NCBI GenBank assembly: GCA_946122785.1
Contig: CAMGYJ010000008.1
Coordinates: forward strand, 16,331,475-16,395,474
Origin: Linum tenue
Taxonomy: Eukaryota; Streptophyta; Magnoliopsida; Malpighiales; Linaceae
Reading direction: 5' to 3'
DNA: 64,000 nucleotides
A program made the translations under genes and the position numbers. Shown in pieces: positions 43,881-55,860 of the stretch. The notes under the pieces are model-generated. The model was not told where the DNA came from, ran no database searches, and worked only from the letters and a program-made list of their open reading frames with translations. Position 1 is the first letter of the stretch. Every line of letters begins with the position of its first letter.

Positions 43881-45537
43881 GTCAGAGTTTAAAGAATCAT
43901 ACGCAGGCCTAGCTATCTCAACACATCAGCACACAATTAATGAAAATAAAATATTATAGTTTTAGATAAAACATAAACATACAAAAAAAAATTGGAAGAG
44001 AACGAAACGAAAAAATTAATCGTCAGAAGACAAAAAACAATGAAGTTCTGTATTCCTTTTCCTGTTTAGCTATTTTAAGTACTAGACTACTAGTGTTAGG
44101 CCCGCCCATTGGTCGGATGAATTATACAATAATATAGTAATTATCTGAATAATTTATTTGGTACTATGAAAGAATTCAAATTATTCAATTACTAAAAATA
44201 TTAAAAAATATATACATTATAAGATTTACATTTTACAACATCTTTAAGCATTTATGGAAAAAAGTCCTTATCAAAAGTAAAAACACAACTCATGTAGGTA
44301 ACTGATTCCTAAAAGATTTAATATTTAAAATGCACTTCAAATACTTTTGTTGTTGGAAATTACTGCAAATTTTTCTTTGGATGTCTCCTTGATTGCTCAG
44401 CGATAAAAAATATCTTTTCCGCATAAATTTATCTTCATCAATGAAACTTTATATTCACCATCAATAGTCTCTTCCTTCTTCTCCTGCATTTTATTGAAAA
44501 CCAAATTTTAACGGTAAAATGTTTGGAAATGTGAAACAACTTCTTACGGTAGTAGACTTTCACCTCATACAACGGCTAATGCGATTATCTCCATAATTGA
44601 ATTTCACCTCTCCTATTAGCATACTCTTCCTTCTTCTCCTACATTTTACCGAATGCAAAAATTTAATGGGAAATTTTTAAAATGGAAAAATTCAATTTTC
44701 AAAAACTTAAATTTACCCAGTACATGTCAAGAACTTTGTCTAATATTGCTCTTCTTCATCCTTCATTATCTTAAATGTGTACCCATTACGGGGTTCACGA
44801 TGTTGTAATCGGTGAGCTTGATCTAAAAATTTAACTACGTGCTCTCGGTTTTTATGGAATGAGGAGGTGAAGGTTCTCTCATTTTGTCACTATCTTTGAG
44901 TAAGTTCTCAATAGACATTCTAAAAAATCTAGCTTCCTCTCGATATAGTACAATAAAGTTAGATTAAACAAATGTTGTCTATAGCTACAACTTGCTACTA
45001 ATCCTGAATCTATAGACTAACCCTTTCACTAATATTTTATCAAAATCAAGCAAAGTTATGAAAAAAGAAAGCAAATAGAGTTGCCGGTTTGCCGTTATGA
45101 TAAAAGAAAACTATACATCACAAACATAGATCTAAAGTGGCATGATCCCATAATCTTTTATCTTTTATTAAACAACTATTGATAATTATATTCATAAACC
45201 TCCTCGCCATTGTCAATTCTAATTAACGCTCACCATTATCAATTCTGATTAATGCGTTGATTTTTTTTTATTTCATATTTATTTTATGGAAAACCTCAAA
45301 TTCAAAGTTATAATTGAAAAGTATTGGGTTTGTTTAGTAAAGTTATTAAGAATTAGTTAATTAGCAAAGTCACACATATAAGATTTTGTCTCAAACACTT
45401 AAACTTATAATAAAATAAAAGTAAATAAAAAAATAAACCATCTTTCCTAACTAAAATTAATAATATGATAATTGTTTTTAAAAAAATTACCAACGGTTTT
45501 TTTCCCAATAGTATAATTAGCAACGTTTTATGTTTGG
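43881..45537. other. intergenic, AT-rich
   Basis: No gene, RNA or transposon end could be supported here. Confidence 0.5.
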
Positions 45538-46323
45538 AGTTACTATTTATCGCCCTAAGAATTTAAAATTATCGCCCTAACCCCTACTGAAATTACGTCC
45601 TTGCCCTTATCTGTAATTTTGACTTTTGAGTTTTCGTCAAAATCCAACATGCTCCCTGCTGGCGCCGCCCAAACTCCTGCTCTACCAGGATAACGATAAA
45701 GAAGGAAGCAGATGGGTATCCTGCCGCCGCTGTCGGATTTGTTGCTCGCAGAAGAAAATTTTTATTTTATTTTATTTCCGAGCGTCAGATGGGTTGAAAA
45801 CTCGTCGCCGGCAGGCTCGTGATGAGTTCCTGACCTATTCCTAGCGCGCCGGCGATGGATTTCCAACCCGTCCAGACGTTGGTGCAGGCAGGTTCTCAGC
45901 GCGGTCGTGCCTAGTTGAGGCGGATATCAGAGCGGCTCGGATCTAGTTGGAGGCGGATATTTGACCCGCCCGACTTCTCCTTCCTCCTCGGCTCAGCAAC
46001 TGTTGCGAAGAGGGCGGTGGGTTTTAGCGGCTTTTTTCTGGGAGGGCAGCGGGGCTCGACGGCGATGAGTTTCAGCAGCTTGGAGATAGGGGAAGGGAAA
46101 AGAAAGAGTAGAGGGGTGGCGTGCAGGAGGACTCGCCGACTAGCTGGGCAGAGAACGAAAGTAGAGGACGGCGGCGACTGCGAACTGCTAGGGAGAAAGG
46201 GCGGTGATGAACGAGACGGAGTAAGTTTAGGGCGATTTGTGTGTTTTTAATTGGGGCAAAATCGTCCGTTCGGTAAATTTAGGGCGATTTATTTGAAAAT
46301 TTAGGGCGTTAATAGAAATTCAG
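45538..46323. mobile_element. small Mutator-type element with GC-rich cargo
   Basis: 786 bp flanked by the 11-bp direct repeat TTTATGTTTGG (45527-45537 and 46324-46334); Mutator elements make 9-11 bp duplications. The ends are inverted repeats with TATTTATCGCCCTAA and ATCGCCCTAA boxes on the left and matching boxes inverted on the right (TTAGGGCGAT, TTAGGGCG). Between them, about 45640-46240 is strikingly GC-rich compared with the AT-rich surroundings and carries a 111-residue open frame (45915-46250) without recognisable domain. This is the layout of a Pack-MULE, but the source gene is unknown. Confidence 0.7.
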
Positions 46324-46470
46324 TTTATGTTTGGGTTTTTATTAATTAATAGGAAAACATGTTCTTCCTAAATTAACTCAGAATAATGAAAATATAGAAT
46401 GAATCATTCTCTCATTGAGAGCCTGTTTATTTTTGTACCTGGTTTGGTTTCAAGGTGTACTATTGCTAAT

Positions 46471-46589
46471 CCCAAGATGGGCTATTCTATTGCTAATCCC
46501 ACCTGCTAATCCCAAAATGAACAGACATATGTATAGAAATGGTCATCCGAGCCACAAGATGGGCTATTCTATTGCTAATCCCACCTGCA
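46471..46589. repeat. 33-bp direct repeat pair
   Basis: CAAGATGGGCTATTCTATTG... (to CCCACCTG) occurs at about 46471 and again at about 46556, next to the RNase H-like remnant. Confidence 0.8.
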
Positions 46590-46902
46590 AATCGAACATA
46601 AAAACCACTATCGCCAACATATGTATAATTTCCTCAAGAATGACCCCAACACGACTATCTCGCGCATCCTTCGAATTTATCTGGTCAATAACCACATTAG
46701 CATCACCTTCAAATTGAACATGAGTGAATCCACGGTCCTGACACCACTGAATAGCTTCTAGGAGGACAAGAATCTCAACCAAAATAAGGTCGTCAATATC
46801 CTCAAAAGACAACCTCGTGACTAAGACAACCGAGTCCCCATCACCCTTGAGGATCATCCCTCCCGCTGAATGTGAGCAGACACACACCGCACCATTCCAC
46901 AT
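46564..46902 (-). pseudogene. RNase H-like fragment, LINE-type
   Basis: A 112-codon open stretch in which AGGMILKGDGDSVV, LVEILVLLEAIQWCQDRG and VQFEGDANVVIDQIN follow the order of the RNase H domain found at the C-terminus of plant LINE polyproteins and of related host proteins. There is no reverse transcriptase next to it and no clear start, so it is a fragment. The surrounding 46335-47200 is otherwise without a gene. Confidence 0.6.
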
Positions 46903-47204
46903 ATAGGTAACGTGTGCAGTGGAGGGAGCCGATTAAGTGCCATCTTATCTTCCGACAAGTAGACCCATTCCTTGAGTTGCTGCCGGTATCGGTGCATCAA
47001 ATTATTAATCCGAAATTTTTATCCTTCAAAAAACTACCAAATTTCTGATTTTACATATACACACGACGGAACCGCAACCAGAACCATAATTTGGTCAGGC
47101 TGAGTCATCCGAAACTAGCATTTTTTGAGGAAGAGGGGGGGAGAGTATGTCTTGATAGCCCTTGCCCCATGAAATCCTAGCTATCGTCATTGGGTGATGG
47201 TGGC

Positions 47205-47690
47205 GTTTGCCGGCTTCAACTTTGATGGAGGAAGGGGAAGGCCCTGCTCAAGGGAGATCGGACTCTGGGTTTTGTCTTTTTTTATGTAAGAGAAGATTGA
47301 GCTTATTTTTGGTCGGGCCTTTGTCGAATAAAAATCATCGGCCTTTGGGCTCTAGCCTATCGTCATGAAATCCTAGCTATCGTCATTGGGTTTTGTTTGG
47401 GCTCTGGGATACAATCCGTCAACACAAGTCGTGTTGATTTGGGTAGCTGGGAGAAGGCGTTTGCTTTTGCTTGTCTGATGATCATGAGCTTCCCCAACTT
47501 GTTTTACCTCACAATTCAGGTTTTGTTTCTGTTCACATATATTTGGCCATATAAATTCTATAGCTAGCTAAGCCTCTGATCCCAATTAAGTTTGATTTTT
47601 TTGATAAATGTTCTTGATGATTTTTTAGCTGGACGCTAGCCAACAAAATCAGGCAGCAACGAACTTGGGAAGCATGCTGCTAGCAGAGAG
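47205..47690 (+). pseudogene. remnant of a copy of F-box gene 3
   Basis: About 47205-47365 resembles the promoter region at 33230-33385 (AAGGCCCTGCT, GAGATCGG, TTGGGCTCTAG blocks). About 47431-47519 corresponds to the second half of exon 2 (GTTGATTTGGGTAGCTGGGAGAAGGCG against 34656-34682) and 47629-47690 to the start of exon 3 (LDASQQNQAA against LDSSHQTHPA), with the AG acceptor kept at 47627-47628. Exon 1 and the F-box are absent, and homology stops at 47690. It is a broken segmental copy. Confidence 0.75.
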
Positions 47691-48103
47691 TTTTTTCCAA
47701 TAATAGCACCCTAAAAAAAAAATTACAAAACTAGCACACATATGAAAAAATTGACACAAATAGCACCTATATTTATGGAACGCACCTCCAAGATGCGTTT
47801 TATCAGTAAACCGCACTTGAAGGATGCGGTTTACATATAAACCGCATCTTGGAGGCGCGGTCTCCGTTACGAAACGCATGCCAGCAATGCGATCCGCGCC
47901 AGCTGCGGAACGGTTTTCAAGCCGTTGGATGGAGGCGCGATCGGGCGGCTGAACGCTTGCCAGGGGAGCGATCCGCGCCAAAGACTGCAGACCGCTTGGC
48001 CGAGATGCGGTCAGCCCTAGGTAAACGCAAAACGCCTCGGGAGGGAGCGGTTTTGCTCAGGCCAAAATTACTAGCCCGCCCCTGGGGGGTGCGGTCTGAT
48101 GGG

Positions 48104-48111
48104 TATAAATA
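48104..48111 (+). promoter_or_regulatory. TATA box of the PMD gene fragment
   Basis: TATAAATA after a GC-rich region and 217 bp upstream of the ATG at 48328, followed by a CT-rich leader. Confidence 0.55.
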
Positions 48112-48327
48112 CCCCCCCTCCCCCTCTCATTTCTTCACACCACAACCCATTCTTCCTCCTCTCTCTACAATTTATCTCTCTAACTAAACCCTCCCCTCCC
48201 AAAAGCCTAGGAAATAGTGGTCTGTTGGTTGCGGCTAAGTCCGATCTGCCATCAGTAAACATTTCTTAGGTTTTTCCTCAAAACCCTCCGAGTCGAGCCG
48301 AAGCTCTGTCCGAATTACGCCGAAATA

Positions 48328-48588
48328 ATGGCCGATTGGTGGCAAGGAGAAGGAGTTTTTGTTGATGAATTTCAAGCGGTATGTACTCATTATTTTGGTT
48401 TAATCTTTGTTGTTGTTATAAGTTTTTTAATTAATCTATGTACTAACCTCGTTGTTATTTTCTCGTAGGTTGGGGAGGACGTCGATATATACAACCAACG
48501 GTATTATCTCGAGCAAGGACCGGTGGATCCAACCGACTTGTACGACCAAACCAACCATCGGTCAAGGGATGTTTGGAACGATCACCCG
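48328..48588 (+). pseudogene. 5' end of a plant mobile domain gene (two exons)
   Basis: Exon 1, 48328-48378 (MADWWQGEGVFVDEFQA), and exon 2, 48469-48588, joined in phase 0, encode 57 residues. Exon 2 contains GPVDPTDLYDQTNHRSRDVW and then a donor. This is the typical start of plant mobile domain proteins just before the PMD, and it matches the position of exon 2 of the PMD gene at 57600. The rest of the gene is missing: after 48590 there is AT-rich DNA and then a truncated Tat element. The upstream 47690-48100, with repeated GCACCTCCAAGATGCG-type boxes in both orientations, looks like a Mutator-type terminal region, so this is probably the left part of a second PMD-carrying MULE. Confidence 0.6.
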
Positions 48589-49100
48589 GTACATACAATT
48601 CTTCACCATTTGTCCTTCTTTTATTTTGTTAATGTGCCTAGTGTAATATAAAATTAATTTATGTTTATTTTGTAATCGTGTTGGTTGTTTTCAATAATTT
48701 AATCGAATACATAGCGCCACTTACTTCGACTCTTTATAAAGAGATGCACGTCTAAGGAAATGGGGTTTTAAGTGATTATCATATCCTCCCATTACCTGGG
48801 AAAATCGGGTATTAAGAGATCCTCGGATCCCCCCTTTTTCTGCAAAAAAGACTGCGTTTCTAAGAAGATGTATACCTCTTCTAAGAGTCTAATGAGTGTT
48901 GCTTTGTATTCGATTAAATTATTTAAAACAACTAATACGATTAAATTATTTACCAAACATTTGAATATGTATGTTTCTACTTAAATTATTATTCAGTAAC
49001 AATGTTATTTATGTTAATTAATTTAGTATGTTTGTTTTACGATAATATGTATGTACCTCTTTAAATTATTATTCATTGACAATGTACCTCTTATGGAAAT
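48589..49100. other. intergenic junction region
   Basis: AT-rich. An 81-bp direct repeat (AATATGTATGT...AAATTATTATTCA) begins at about 48965 and again at about 49046. It ends where homology to Tat protease begins abruptly. Confidence 0.55.
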
Positions 49101-52100
49101 TTGGTCGGTTTCTCTGATGAGAGAGTCCCGGTGATAGGCATGGTGACCCTCCCGGTCGTCATTGGAGACCAAGAGCCGCGCATCTCAAAACAAGTCGAAT
49201 TCACCATAGTCGACTGCAACTCGTCCCACAATGGCATTCTGGGCCGACCATTCCTGGCAAAATTTATGGCCCTTTCATCCACGTGCCACCAGAAGCTGAA
49301 GTTTCCCACCAAAACGGGAACTGGGGAGGCGCGCGGGACGCCATGGGGAGTCCCAAAGCTTGAAAGTGAAGCCCGCCAGACCAACATAGTCGACACAAGG
49401 CCGGAAGAACCACGCCCGGAATCGATGGATTCCGATTTCGAAGTCGCACTTGACCCAACCGAGCCGACAAGGAAAATACGCATCTTGACTCACGTCTGCG
49501 GGGACGCGATTGAGCCACTGATAGCGTTGCTGAAGGAATACAAAGAGCTATTCACATGGTGCACGGAGGACATGCCGGGAGTGCAGAGGCATGTAGCCCA
49601 ACATTGCCTCGCAGTCCCGCCAAGCGCACCCCCAAGACAACAAACACGTCGTAGCTTCACTGGCGACAAGTTGAAAGCTATCGAAGAAGAGGTGGCGCGA
49701 CTGTTGGCGGCAGGGTTGATCCGCCCAGTCAAGTACCCAAAATGGTTGGCAAACGTAGTCCTGGTGAAAAAATCTTCAGGAGCATGGCGAATGTGCGTCG
49801 ACTACACAACAATCAACAAGGTGTGCCCAGGAGACCCATACCCCTTGCCTCGCATTGACCAACTCATCGACGCCACCGCCAATCACGAGACACTGTCTTT
49901 TCTTGACATGTTCTCGGGATACCACCAGATCCCAATAGCCCGCGATGACGAAGAAAAGACGGCGTTCATGACGCCATTCGGGAACTTCTGCTTCGTCGGA
50001 ATGCCATTCGGCCTCAAGAATGCCGGAGCAACGTATCAAAGGATGATTGATTCGTTGTTCACACAACAGAGGGGGCGGAGAATCGAAGCATATGTTGATG
50101 ATCTCATTGTCAAGACCAAAGCGGGCAACTCACACCTAGAGGACCTGCGTGAGACATTCGAGGCGCTCCACAAACACAGCCTCCGCCTCAACCCACTGAA
50201 GTGCGTCCTTGGAGCAGAAGCGGGAAAATTCCTGGGTTTCATGATAACCAAGCGCGACATTGAAGTGGACCCCAAGCAGATCACCGCAGTCCAGCAGCTT
50301 AGAGCGCCGAGGAGCGCTTTAGAGATACAATCCCTGAACGGAAAAATAGCGGCGTTGGGAAGGTTCATACCAAGGTCTGCAGACAAATGCGCACCTTTCT
50401 TCAAGACACTCAAAAACGGCGCACGATTTGCGTGGTCCAAGGAGTGCGAAGCGGCGTTTCAAGAGCTTAAGGCCTATCTTGTATCTCCCCCTGTACTGTC
50501 TGCTCCCAAGCTTAATGAAAAACTTTTTTTGTACCTAGCGGTGTCAACAAGAGCTGTGAGCGCAGTGCTAATATCCAGAAGGGATGGCCAAACTGAACGC
50601 CCGGTATATTACACCTTAAGAACTTTGGTCAGCGCGGAGACAAGATACTCCCCAATAGAGAAAGCCGTCTTGGCGTTGGTAAGCGCATCTCAGAAGTTGC
50701 GCCCCTATTTCCAAGCACACCAAATCATCGTCCTGACCAATCTTTCGCTGAAAAAAATCATAACCTCAATGGAAGTCTCGAGGCGCATGGTCAAATGGGC
50801 AGTCGAACTGTCAGAGTACGACATCCAATATGCACCAAGGCCAGCAATAAAGGCACAAATCCTTGCGGACTTCATCGCTGAAGGAGTCACCCTCGAGAAT
50901 ACACCAGAAGGAATGTGGGAGGTTTACGTCGATGGCGCAGCAAGCAAACATGGCGTCGGCGCGGGTGTTGTCGTGCGCACTCCAACAGGCGTCATCCACG
51001 AAATAGCAATCAGGTTCAAGGCACTGAAGACAAACAACGCGGCCGAGTACGAAGCTATCCTAGCAGGAATGACCGTCGCCAACTACCTAGGCGCTAGAAC
51101 GATCAGAATACTCTCCGACTCCTCGCTAGCAGTGAATCAGCTGAACGGCACCTTCGATGCGAAAGAGGACACTCTCGCGCATTATGTGGAGCGTGTCAAA
51201 CAGCGGGCAAGCACATTCGAGATAGTGACGTATGCGCAAATACCCATAGAGGAAAACATGCACGCAGACGCGCTATCGAAGTTAGCGACCGCCACCGACT
51301 TTGAATCCACACGTCTCGTGACGGTCCAAAAGGAAGAAGAGGAGAATCGCCAAGAGGTGGCAGTTAACACCACTCAGCTCATGACTGACGAAGACTGGAG
51401 AGCCCCGATTGTGAAGTACTTACAGGATGGCATAGTACCGGATGATCCCAAGGAGGCATGGGCTTTGAGACAGAAGGCGGCCCGCTGTACGCTCATCGGT
51501 GAAGAGTTGTACCGACGGTCATACTCGTGGGTCTATCTGAAATGCATTGGGCAAGAGGAAGCGCGCAACATGGTGCGCGACCTACACGAAGGGTTGTGCG
51601 CCATGCACGCCGGGCCACATTCCATGGAGCGCACCATCTTGCTGCACGGGTACTATTGGCCACGTGTGAAGAAGGACACGAAGAAATACGCAGACCAATG
51701 TCACAAGTGTCAGGTTAATGCGCGCCAACATCACCTCCCGTCCACTGAGCTTCAAGGGAACCTGAGTCCATGGCCTTTCGCGCAACGGGGGGTGGACCTC
51801 TTAGGACCCCTCCCAACGGCCAAAGGAAAACGCAAGTACATCATCGTGGCAGTAGACTACTTTACTAAGTGGATCGAAGCCGAAGCGCTAGCCGCGATAA
51901 CGGCGCAACAGGTCACACGCTTCTTGAAGAACAATATACTGGCGCGCTTCGGGGTCCCGAACGCACTCATCTTCTATCACGGTAAACAATTTGATTGTGC
52001 AGAGGTGATAGACTTCTGCGACCAAGTGGGAACCATTGCAAGGTTCGCATCAGTGGCTTACCCTCAAGCAAACGGCCAAGCGGAATCCGCCAACAAAGCA

Positions 52101-52630
52101 ATCTTGCACGGCTTGCACACTCGCCTGAACGAAGCCAAAGGTAATTGGGCAGACGAGCTCAACACAATGTTATGGGCACATCGAACCACGTACAAGGTGG
52201 CAACAGGCGAAACCCCATTCGCCCTCACATATGGCACTACGCGGTGATCCCCATCGAGACAACATCCCCAACCTATCGAATCACGATGTACAATGAAGAA
52301 AGCAACAATGAGGCGCGCCTGTTAGATTTGGAACTCGCACAGGAAAGACGCGAGCTATCAGCCATCAAACTAGCCGCAATGAAGGAGCAGGTAGCTAAAT
52401 ACCACAACGCGAGGTTAGTCCCACATAAGCTGATCCTCGGCGACCAAGTGTTGCGAAGAAACTTCCGCTCTGATCCCAGACAAGGAAATCTCGCCTCAAC
52501 ATGGGAGGGCCCATACCTAATCCGCGAAGTGGTAGGTGCCAACACCTTCAAGCTCAGCGAGCTGTGCGGCAACAAAATCCTAAGGACATGGAATGCGCAG
52601 AATCTCAGGAAATACAACCAGTCCACTTGA
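49101..52630 (+). pseudogene. Tat Pol, truncated and frameshifted
   Basis: The frame is open for 1048 codons from within the protease (no DTG) through reverse transcriptase (YVDD kept), gypsy RNase H, archaeal-type RNase H (YVDGAAS, TNNAAEYEAILAG) and integrase. Three defects: the N-terminal part is missing; the second Asp of the integrase triad is Tyr (TAT, 51975-51977, in IFYHGKQFDC where the intact element has ITDHGKQFDC); and one base is missing at about 52235-52240, so the frame ends at TGA 52245-52247, while the C-terminal 130 codons continue in the next frame to 52630. This pol could not support integration by itself. Confidence 0.92.
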
Positions 52631-52683
52631 TGTATATCCTGTTTACCATAGCGCATTGACGCGTGCAGATTAATGAAATATTC

Positions 52684-53010
52684 GGTTCGAAGGAACAAAA
52701 CAATAGCAATGGGCATGAACCATTCACGTACGCTCGGTTCGAAAGAGCAAAACAATAGCAATAGTCATAACTATTCGCGCCCATAAAGTTCGAAAGAACA
52801 GACAATAGCAATGGGCAAGAACTATTCGCGAACACTCGGTCCAGAAGAACAAAACAATAGCAATGGGCATGAACCATTCGCGCACGCTCGATTCGAAAGA
52901 GCAAAACAATAGCAATAGTCATAAACTATTCGCGCCCACAAAGTTCGAAAGAATAAACAATAGTAATGGGCAAGACCCACTCACGCGCACTCGGTTTGAA
53001 AGGAGCAAAA
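52684..53010. repeat. 51-bp tandem repeat with three-unit higher order
   Basis: Six units of 51-52 bp, plus a start of a seventh, each with the box ACAATAG(C/T)AAT. Units 1 and 4, 2 and 5, and 3 and 6 are most alike, so the array has a higher-order period of about 154 bp. It lies between the ends of pol and the antisense gene, as does the repeat array of the intact Tat element. Confidence 0.9.
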
Positions 53011-53150
53011 CCAATAAGCACCACAAATAAAGACTGTTTGGATTTCATTAAATCGGGAGAACCAACATTGTTCACAACCACACTTTGATAAAAAAAAAAA
53101 GAGGGGAAGAACAACAAGTTCGAGCGGGAAAAATGCCAACGCGATAACAC

Positions 53151-55569
53151 TTAAACATCATCAGTGCTAGGCCGAACATCCTCTCGGCTCTGTTTGCGGC
53201 GTAGCAGGGGGCTCTCCTCCTCTTCTTCGTCATCATCGGCTATTTCGCCATCTCTCCTCGCGCCCTCAGCTTTCTCCCCATCTGGGCGCTTTTCTTCCTG
53301 GCGCTCTTCCTCCTGGCGCTCCTCTTCTTCCTCGTCATCATCCTCGCCCTCCGACTCGGAGTCGGAATCCAAAGGCCGCTTCTCGCCTATCCACATCTTC
53401 ACATGTTGGACCATCTCGCGAGTATCCCAGCGAACCCCAGGGTTCTCCGGACGCACCATCTTCCCGACCGCGATCACGGCCTTGGTCATGGCGTCCGCCA
53501 AGATCTTCCTGAAAGAAGGAGAAGACTTGAACTGGCGCACTGCCGCAGCCTCGGCCGCGCGAACAGCCTCTGCTTTCGCGACGTTGTGAAGGCGGACCAG
53601 ATCGTCCTTCTCCTTCTGCAGCTCTTCGCGAGCTTGCCTCAGCTTCTCGGCGAACGAGGTCTCCAGTTGTTCCCGGATGGTAGAGCGCTCCTCGTTCCGC
53701 ACCTGCTCCTTAGCCGCCTCCACATCGGCGGCTAATTTGCTCTGTAAAACGCCGAGCGACTCCAGTGCCTCGTTGGCCTTGTTCGTTGCCGAGTCAGCAC
53801 GATTATTCGCCCCGAGAACTTTCCCCTCCAACTGGACAATCTTCGCCTCGTCGTCCTTCATCCTCGCGCGCTGTGAGGCGCGCTCTTGTTGAGCCCGGAA
53901 GGTTGCCAGCAAGCCCTACAACCACAACGCCAAAAGACTTAGCAAAACATTGCATACAACAATAAAACGAGAATGAGAGAGAGGGAAAAAATAACTTCAA
54001 ACTCCGCGAGAGTTCAACCCGATCTTACCGCGAAGTGGACCTGAGCCAAGTCGTGAAGGGGATCGGATTTCTCCAATCGTGGTGGAATGCTGAGGACGGG
54101 CCCGAGCGCCCGGAGGACGGTATTGGCGGACGCCAAATTGCAAGCCGCCCCGGTATGAATCCGCACGTCGCGGAAGAAGTTGACGCCGGCGGTAGCGGCA
54201 GCAGTGGTAGCGGAAGCGGTAGCGGCAGTGGCAGGGGTCCCCCCAAACCCAGCCATCGCGGGCAACCTCTGCTGGACGGTGGCGCCCGATGATCTGCCGC
54301 CCACCTCCCTCTCACGACGAGAGGACCTATTCAGCGACGCCTCTGGCTCCGAAAGCGCCAGAGACAGTTGTCGTGCAGTAGACGACGGTTGTGGCGCCAC
54401 CCGAGCAGTTGGTTCCGCCAGACGAGCCGCCTTACGGGGCTTCTCGACTACCTGCGGCTGCTCGATTTTCTTCCGCTTCGAAGTCCTCGGCGCCGCGCCA
54501 GTCTTCTTATTCTTCTTCTTGTCAGCGCGCGGCGCGACGTCGTCCACCGACATCATGCTGACGAGGCTAGAAAAGTCAACACCTGCGCCAATAAATCGTA
54601 AGAGAGCGGTTAATAAGATAGAATGCAAAAGAGAAAAAAATATAACTAACCATCGCCAAAAAACTTCTCCAAGCAAGCCTCGCGGACTCCCCCCGTGTAT
54701 AAATTCATCCGATGAGGCATGCACGCCTCGTATTCATCGTTGAGCCCGTCATAAGTGCCGGCATCCGCCTCAAACCCGAGCGTGCTGCCCTTCTTCCAGG
54801 TGATGGGCTCCTCCAGGAAATCAATCGCCCATTCCCCGGGAGTGGGCTTGACGTAGAAGAATCGCTCGAACCAAGTTTTCTTCAACTTGGGCGACCCATA
54901 TACGAAGCCGTCGCGGCGTTTATCGCGACGCTTGATGGAAAGGCAGTCGCTCTTTGTCGTGGGCTCCTTGATCTTGTATATTTTTCTGAACAGGCCGTAC
55001 GTCGGCTCGATGTTAAGCCTTTTGCACGCGAGGCGGAGACAGCTCGCGTGCATAATAACTGACGGGGAGAGCCGCCCGACGGAGCATTTGAGGCGGCTAT
55101 ACAAAGCGCATAAGAGCGGGTTGATGGGGAATTTGAACCCCATCACCCAATACTCTGTATAAACGCAGAACCACCCAGGGGGGCAATGGCCCACCATGCT
55201 CCGCGCCGAGGGAGCAGCGTACTGCCAATGGGGGGGCAACCCCAGCCCGCGGACTATCTCCGCCACGTCGTCGACATCATATACAGAGGCGTGCTCGGGC
55301 CCGCGCTTGAGGTTGTCATGCGGCGCCGGCTGGTCGCCCCACATCTCTGCCCACTCTATCACGTTGTACACGGCGCCAACACCCTGAGGCCCCAATCGGG
55401 CCATGGCCTCTGACACGCGTACAACATCGCGCGGCTCGAACTGCGTACCGGAGTCTTCGGGTGCCACATCGTCGGCAGTCTCCGGCCTATTATCACGATC
55501 ACAATGGATAATCAACACTCCTCGGCCCCTCTGCATCGCTTGCTCACTCCCGGAGGCAACCGCACCCAT
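53151..55569 (-). CDS. antisense accessory gene of the second Tat element
   Basis: Three exons on the minus strand: 55569-54651, 54582-54029 and 53915-53151, with introns of 68 and 113 bp and consistent phases, giving 745 residues. Residues about 130-250 match the middle domain of the gene at 16686-19462 (VYTEYWVMGFKFPI, CSVGRLSPSV, LSIKRR). Exon 2 opens VDFSSLVSMM after the same phase-1 Gly junction and is Lys- then Ala-rich. Exon 3 is a coiled coil with NPGVRWDTREM near 648 and an acidic tail. It is open throughout, although the sense pol is dead. Function unknown. The start is uncertain: the open frame extends to 55830 without an ATG, and an earlier out-of-frame ATG (55697) opens a 61-codon ORF overlapping this start. 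Confidence 0.75.
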
Positions 55570-55860
55570 TTTGGAAGAACCGCCGGGTTCATTCTCTGAC
55601 CCGACTTCGAACGACGGCGTCGCCGGAATCCCATCGTCACCGCCGCCGTTCCCACCACCGGAACCACCGTTCCCATCTCCAGAACCACTGCTCCCATCAC
55701 CAGAATGATCAGTAGAAGTCGAAGGAAGGAAGTGAGTCCTAACAGCAAGAAGAGAATTGAGGTTGTAGAAGGAGGAGAGGAATCTCAGAGAAGGAAGATC
55801 GAGAAAATAGGCAACAGTCGAAGGAAGCAAGTGAGTCCTAACTCCACCACAGCAGTCCCA

